Assembly (NCBI GenBank): GCA_910589125.1
Contig: CAJURX010000001.1
Location: 186,001 to 250,000 of the forward strand
From: an uncultured Eggerthellaceae bacterium
Lineage (GTDB): Bacteria > Actinomycetota > Coriobacteriia > Coriobacteriales > Eggerthellaceae
Length of the DNA stretch: 64,000 nt
Direction: 5' to 3'
Shown one piece after another: positions 59,824 through 64,000 of the stretch. How positions within the stretch are numbered: position 1 is the stretch's first letter; the number at the start of each line of letters is the position of its first letter. The position numbers and the translations under genes were made by a program. The notes under the pieces are model-generated. The model ran no database searches, was not told the DNA's origin, and saw only the letters and a program-made list of their open reading frames with translations.

Positions 59824-62178
59824 TTAGAAACCTCCCTTGCGGGTCACGATCTCAGAAGGCGAGCAGTCGTTCTCCTTCGTGACCGGATATATCTTGCAGA
59901 TCTGGTTGGCGTACGGCGCACCATAGAGGGTCGGGCCGGTAACGCCCTGAACAGTCAGGTTGTTGATGTTGGAATCGAACACGCCGAAGAGGTTGGGCTC
60001 AGCACCGTCGGTCTCGGGGAACCACCAGCCATGCTCGGAGCGCACGACGTTGGGCTTGAGAGACGGGTTGATGCGGACGCGCTGCTTCGCCTTGCCGCGC
60101 ATGTTCTCGACCCAGATCCAGTCGCCTGCGCACACGCCGATCTTGGCGGCGGTGTCGGGATGCAGATCGGTCAGCGCATCGGGATGGGACTCGCGCAGAC
60201 GCGGGACCTGGCGCTCCTCAGAGTGGAAGTACTCCCAGGTGCGGGCACCGGTGGTCAGCACGTACGGATACTCCTTGAAGAGGTCCGGCGTGGAGACGGG
60301 GCTCTCAGGCGGCTCCTCGTAGTACGGCAGCGGATCGAAGCCCCACGCGTCGAACAGCGTGTTGAACAGCTCGCACTTGCCGGTGTTGGTGTTGAAGCCC
60401 GGCTGTCCGTCGTCGCGCAGCCAACCCAGCTCGTACTTGCGATATGCCCAGTCGTCCGGCCAGTCGATGACCTTCTCGCACAGCTCCGGGAACGTCTCGT
60501 CGGTCTTGTGCGGCCAACCTGCATGGAAGCGGTTGCCGGACTGGATCCACCAGGTCATGAGCTCCACGTCGGTCTCCCACGGGAACAGCCTGGGATTGAG
60601 CTTCTTGCCGAGCTCCAGGATGATCTGCTCGTCGGACTTGGCCTCGTAGTAGTCGCCGACCTTCACGATGGAGCGCAGCGGCCACCACCACACGCGAGCG
60701 GAGTTGCGCTCTGCGCTCATGCCGCAGGGAAGGACGATGTCAGCGCACGCGATGGCGGTCGGGGTCATGAAGACGTCGACGACCACGTTGTAGGGAACGC
60801 TGGTCATGGCGCGATACACGCGAGGAGCGTCTGCTGCCATGTTGGCGATGGGGTTGGTGGACTGGATGAACAGCATCTTGATCGGATAGGGCTCATCCGT
60901 CTCGATGGCCTGGAGCACCGTGTCGCCATTGGCGGTCGGGTCGAAGCCGAGAGCGTGGAGCGGAGAGGTCTCGACGCCGAGCATCTTGCCGAGCATCTCG
61001 TCAGAGAGGTTCCACATGCCGCAGCCATAGGAGTCAGGGATGTCGTAGGCGCAGCGCGGGATCATCATGCCGCCGGGGACATCGATGTCGCCGCAGATGG
61101 CGCCGAGAGAGAGGCATGCCTGGCCCAGCGGGATACCGCAGACGGTCTGGTCGACCTTGAGGCCCCACTGGATGGTGCCGGGGTTCGCGCCAGCGAATGC
61201 GCGAGCAGCAGCGCGGATGAGCTCAGCATCCACACCGGAGATCTCAGCTGCGAGCTCTGCCGGATACTCCTTGGCGCGCTCTGCCAGCTCCTCGAAGCCA
61301 TAGCACCAGTTCTCGACGAAGTCGTGATCGTAGAGATCCTCTTCGATGATGGTGTTGATCATGGCGATGACGACAGCTGCGTCGGTGCCGGGACGGACCT
61401 GCAGCCAGTACTCGGCCTTGGAGGCCAGCCAGGTGCAAGAGGGGTCGAGCACGATGAGCTTCGTGCCACCCTGCTTCATGACGTCCACGATCCAGTGGCC
61501 GAAGAAGCCGTCGCCGTTGGAGATGAGAGCGTTGTTGCCGATGTTGAAGATGTACTCGGGGTACACGTACTCGGGATCGGCATAGCGCTGCTCGAGGTGC
61601 TGGGACATGTCAGCCACGAAGAAGTCGCCCATGAAGCAGTGGCCGATGGTGGTACGGGGGAGGTAGCATGCATCGCCTGAGAGGAAGCCGAGAACGAAGT
61701 TCGGGCTGCCGAAGCCTGCATAGCTGAGGTACGGGGTCTGCCAGCAGATGTTGCGGCCGGTGCCCTGCATGGAGACGATGGACTCAGGGCCATACTGCTC
61801 CTGGACCTCGCGGACGTGCTTCACGATGTCATCGTAAGCCTCGTCCCACGTGATGCGCTCCCACTTGTTCTCGCCGCGCTCGCCCACGCGCTTCAGGGGG
61901 TACTTCAGGCGATCGGGATGATAGAACGTCTCGACGACGTCCAGGCAGCGCATGCACAGACGGCCCTGGTTGTAGGGAGACAGCGGGTCGCCCTCGATCT
62001 TCTCGACCTTGTTGTCCTTGGTGTAGTACAGGACAGAGCAGCCATTGTGGCAGCCAGGCGCGGTCCACATGTTGGTACGCGTGACCGTGTATTCGCCCTC
62101 CTGCCATTGCCAATCTGTCTTATAGACGTCTTTATTGACGCCCTCGAGCTCATTGGTCATCTTGCCGTTTGTAACCAT
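59824..62178 (-). CDS. Molybdopterin oxidoreductase, acetylene-hydratase/catechol-dehydroxylase-like
   Basis: DMSO-reductase-superfamily catalytic subunit with bis-MGD cofactor, 784 aa. No Tat signal, so it should be cytoplasmic. The N-terminal cluster motif reads APGC43HNGC47 with C75MRC78: the usual first Cys of CxxCxxxC is Ala40 and an extra Cys78 appears. SGDACYLPR (Cys171) is a candidate Mo/W ligand. LFIQSTNPIANMA, DIVLPCGMSAERN and the C-terminal domain with ESHPDALTDLHPDTAAKIG fit the family. Reductive dehydroxylation of aromatics is one plausible reaction, as in related gut Coriobacteriia, but transhydroxylase or hydratase chemistry is possible. Confidence 0.85.
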   Translation of the reverse strand: MVTNGKMTNELEGVNKDVYKTDWQWQEGEYTVTRTNMWTAPGCHNGCSVLYYTKDNKVEKIEGDPLSPYNQGRLCMRCLDVVETFYHPDRLKYPLKRVGERGENKWERITWDEAYDDIVKHVREVQEQYGPESIVSMQGTGRNICWQTPYLSYAGFGSPNFVLGFLSGDACYLPRTTIGHCFMGDFFVADMSQHLEQRYADPEYVYPEYIFNIGNNALISNGDGFFGHWIVDVMKQGGTKLIVLDPSCTWLASKAEYWLQVRPGTDAAVVIAMINTIIEEDLYDHDFVENWCYGFEELAERAKEYPAELAAEISGVDAELIRAAARAFAGANPGTIQWGLKVDQTVCGIPLGQACLSLGAICGDIDVPGGMMIPRCAYDIPDSYGCGMWNLSDEMLGKMLGVETSPLHALGFDPTANGDTVLQAIETDEPYPIKMLFIQSTNPIANMAADAPRVYRAMTSVPYNVVVDVFMTPTAIACADIVLPCGMSAERNSARVWWWPLRSIVKVGDYYEAKSDEQIILELGKKLNPRLFPWETDVELMTWWIQSGNRFHAGWPHKTDETFPELCEKVIDWPDDWAYRKYELGWLRDDGQPGFNTNTGKCELFNTLFDAWGFDPLPYYEEPPESPVSTPDLFKEYPYVLTTGARTWEYFHSEERQVPRLRESHPDALTDLHPDTAAKIGVCAGDWIWVENMRGKAKQRVRINPSLKPNVVRSEHGWWFPETDGAEPNLFGVFDSNINNLTVQGVTGPTLYGAPYANQICKIYPVTKENDCSPSEIVTRKGGF

Positions 62179-62217
62179 AGCTTCTTTACTCCTGACTCTT
62201 CAGTCTTCTGGGGATTC

Positions 62218-62391
62218 CTAGACCTCTCCGTCTTTCAACGTCGGACGGAAGGGCTTCGTCCAGTCACGACCAGAGGCATCCTGGGCTTTCTGCTGCCAGG
62301 CCTGCTTGTTCTTCTCTGGATCCGCCATCTTCGCATCCTTGCGATTCTGCTGGAAATCCTTATCCAGGTCCTTCCTCTCCTTTTCCGTCAT
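62218..62391 (-). CDS. Small charged protein, 57 aa, first gene of the molybdopterin operon
   Basis: Unrecognised. MTEKERKDLDKDFQQNRKDA opens a Lys/Asp/Gln-rich helical chain; the C-terminus is GRDWTKPFRPTLKDGEV. AGGAGG stands five bases before the ATG. It lies 39 nt upstream of the molybdopterin enzyme gene and about 70 nt downstream of the predicted sigma54 start point. It may be a small accessory or maturation factor; nothing in the sequence proves this. Confidence 0.72.
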   Translation of the reverse strand: MTEKERKDLDKDFQQNRKDAKMADPEKNKQAWQQKAQDASGRDWTKPFRPTLKDGEV

Positions 62392-62473
62392 CCTTTCCTC
62401 CTCTCTCTCCGGCTACACCGGAAGTCCGAAACGCTTTGTGGCTGAGGCTTCGCCACACTGATGAGAAGGGAGT

Positions 62474-62489
62474 TGAAAGAACCGTGCCA
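62474..62489 (-). promoter_or_regulatory. Sigma54 (-24/-12) promoter of the molybdopterin operon
   Basis: Minus strand TGGCACG-GTTC-TTTCA against the consensus TGGCACG-N4-TTGCA: the -24 box is perfect, the spacing is exact and the -12 box has one mismatch (T for G). It lies about 83 nt upstream of the 57-aa gene and next to a sigma54-type activator gene. Confidence 0.62.
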
Positions 62490-62598
62490 GTTCGCCAGAT
62501 CTTGAGGAAGATGATGTGCGCGAGTTGGAGGATCCGCGTCTGAGCAGGAGGTTCGCCCAGAGCGAGAGGATCGCATCTCGTGCTAGGGGTCCCGATAT

Positions 62599-62637
62599 GA
62601 GAAAAGGGCGGCCATCTGCATGAGGGCCGCCCTTCTC
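62599..62637 (-). terminator. Terminator of the activator gene
   Basis: GAGAA-GGGCGGCC/GGCCGCCC-TTCTC stem of 13 bp with a one-base bulge, followed on the minus strand by TTTTCTC. It lies 57 nt after the activator stop and isolates the sigma54-driven operon from readthrough. Confidence 0.75.
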
Positions 62638-62694
62638 AAAATGCGGATCCGTGCGTCAAGATGAGTCTCGATCTTGAACGCTGCCACCCACCGA

Positions 62695-64000
<1,306 letters not shown>

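Larger units (their letters stand above)
62393..62694. other. Regulatory region between the activator and the molybdopterin operon
   Basis: 302 bp without a gene. It holds the terminator of the activator gene, the sigma54 promoter, two near-identical boxes GTTCGCC(C)AGA at 62490-62499 and 62551-62561 (61 bp apart), a short dyad CGAGA/TCTCG near 62563-62580, and a leader hairpin GTGGC/GCCAC at about 62439-62457. The boxes or dyad are candidate activator sites; this is unproven. Confidence 0.5.

Noticed and set aside
59797..61680. 627-codon plus-strand open frame opposite the molybdopterin enzyme gene
   Set aside because: It is antisense to a clearly conserved gene and its translation is a low-complexity Asp/His/Leu/Val mix typical of shadow frames in GC-rich DNA.

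Overview
This window is a GC-rich bacterial chromosome segment that is almost fully coding. It fits the class Coriobacteriia (Actinomycetota), most likely an Eggerthellaceae-type gut anaerobe. The reasons are a cytoplasmic molybdopterin oxidoreductase of the acetylene-hydratase/catechol-dehydroxylase type with its small Fe-S partner, three MFS paralogues beside it, a CBS-domain family II pyrophosphatase of the kind known from Eggerthella, LxxTG-anchored fibro-slime adhesins and a type-Z S14. This placement is inferred from gene content only. I see no tRNA, rRNA, CRISPR array or insertion sequence.

Layout. Nearly all of 1-23.1 kb is on the minus strand. From right to left, rpsL-rpsG-fusA-rpsJ-rplC-rplD-rplW (20.4 to 15.4 kb) starts at a good sigma70 promoter and ends at a strong rho-independent terminator just after rplW. 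The rest of the S10/spc cluster (rplB-rpsS-rplV-rpsC-rplP-rpmC-rpsQ-rplN-rplX-rplE-rpsN-rpsH-rplF) occupies 5.7 to 0 kb. Between the halves lie about 9.7 kb of unrelated genes: a lipoprotein, a lipid kinase, an ABC exporter, a trigger factor and a YgiQ-type radical SAM protein. The S10 operon is therefore split between rplW and rplB. Upstream of rpsL lie an M20 peptidase, a CBS-pyrophosphatase and the PcrA helicase.

25.7-35.5 kb is a cell-surface locus. Two very large paralogous fibro-slime/SpaA-type wall-anchored proteins flank a tyrosine recombinase gene. That gene is enclosed by a 22-bp inverted repeat, each copy itself palindromic. This looks like a self-inverting cassette and is the best candidate for an undescribed phase-variation system here. 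The two adhesins share a 226-bp tract of perfect nucleotide identity.

35.8-47.4 kb holds metabolic and RNA-modification genes: DAHP synthase with chorismate mutase, a TatD-type hydrolase, UppP, a CCG-domain Fe-S protein, ThrH, and a divergent pair of bacterial Elp3 and a Trm9-like methyltransferase, with a spermidine-synthase-like gene behind it. The Elp3/methyltransferase intergenic gap is 24 bp and contains back-to-back -10 elements, so both transcripts look leaderless. NAT and a trigger-factor-like protein without its ribosome-binding domain follow.

47.5-52.7 kb is a module of an LRR protein, a VWA/metallopeptidase-like protein and a MoxR ATPase. 52.8-64 kb is a respiratory/catabolic locus: three MFS transporters, a YtcJ-like amidohydrolase, two cysteine-rich zinc-ribbon proteins, a two-cluster ferredoxin subunit, the molybdopterin enzyme and a 57-residue gene. 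A partial sigma54-type activator lies upstream, and a near-consensus sigma54 promoter sits between it and the operon, which suggests it controls the operon.
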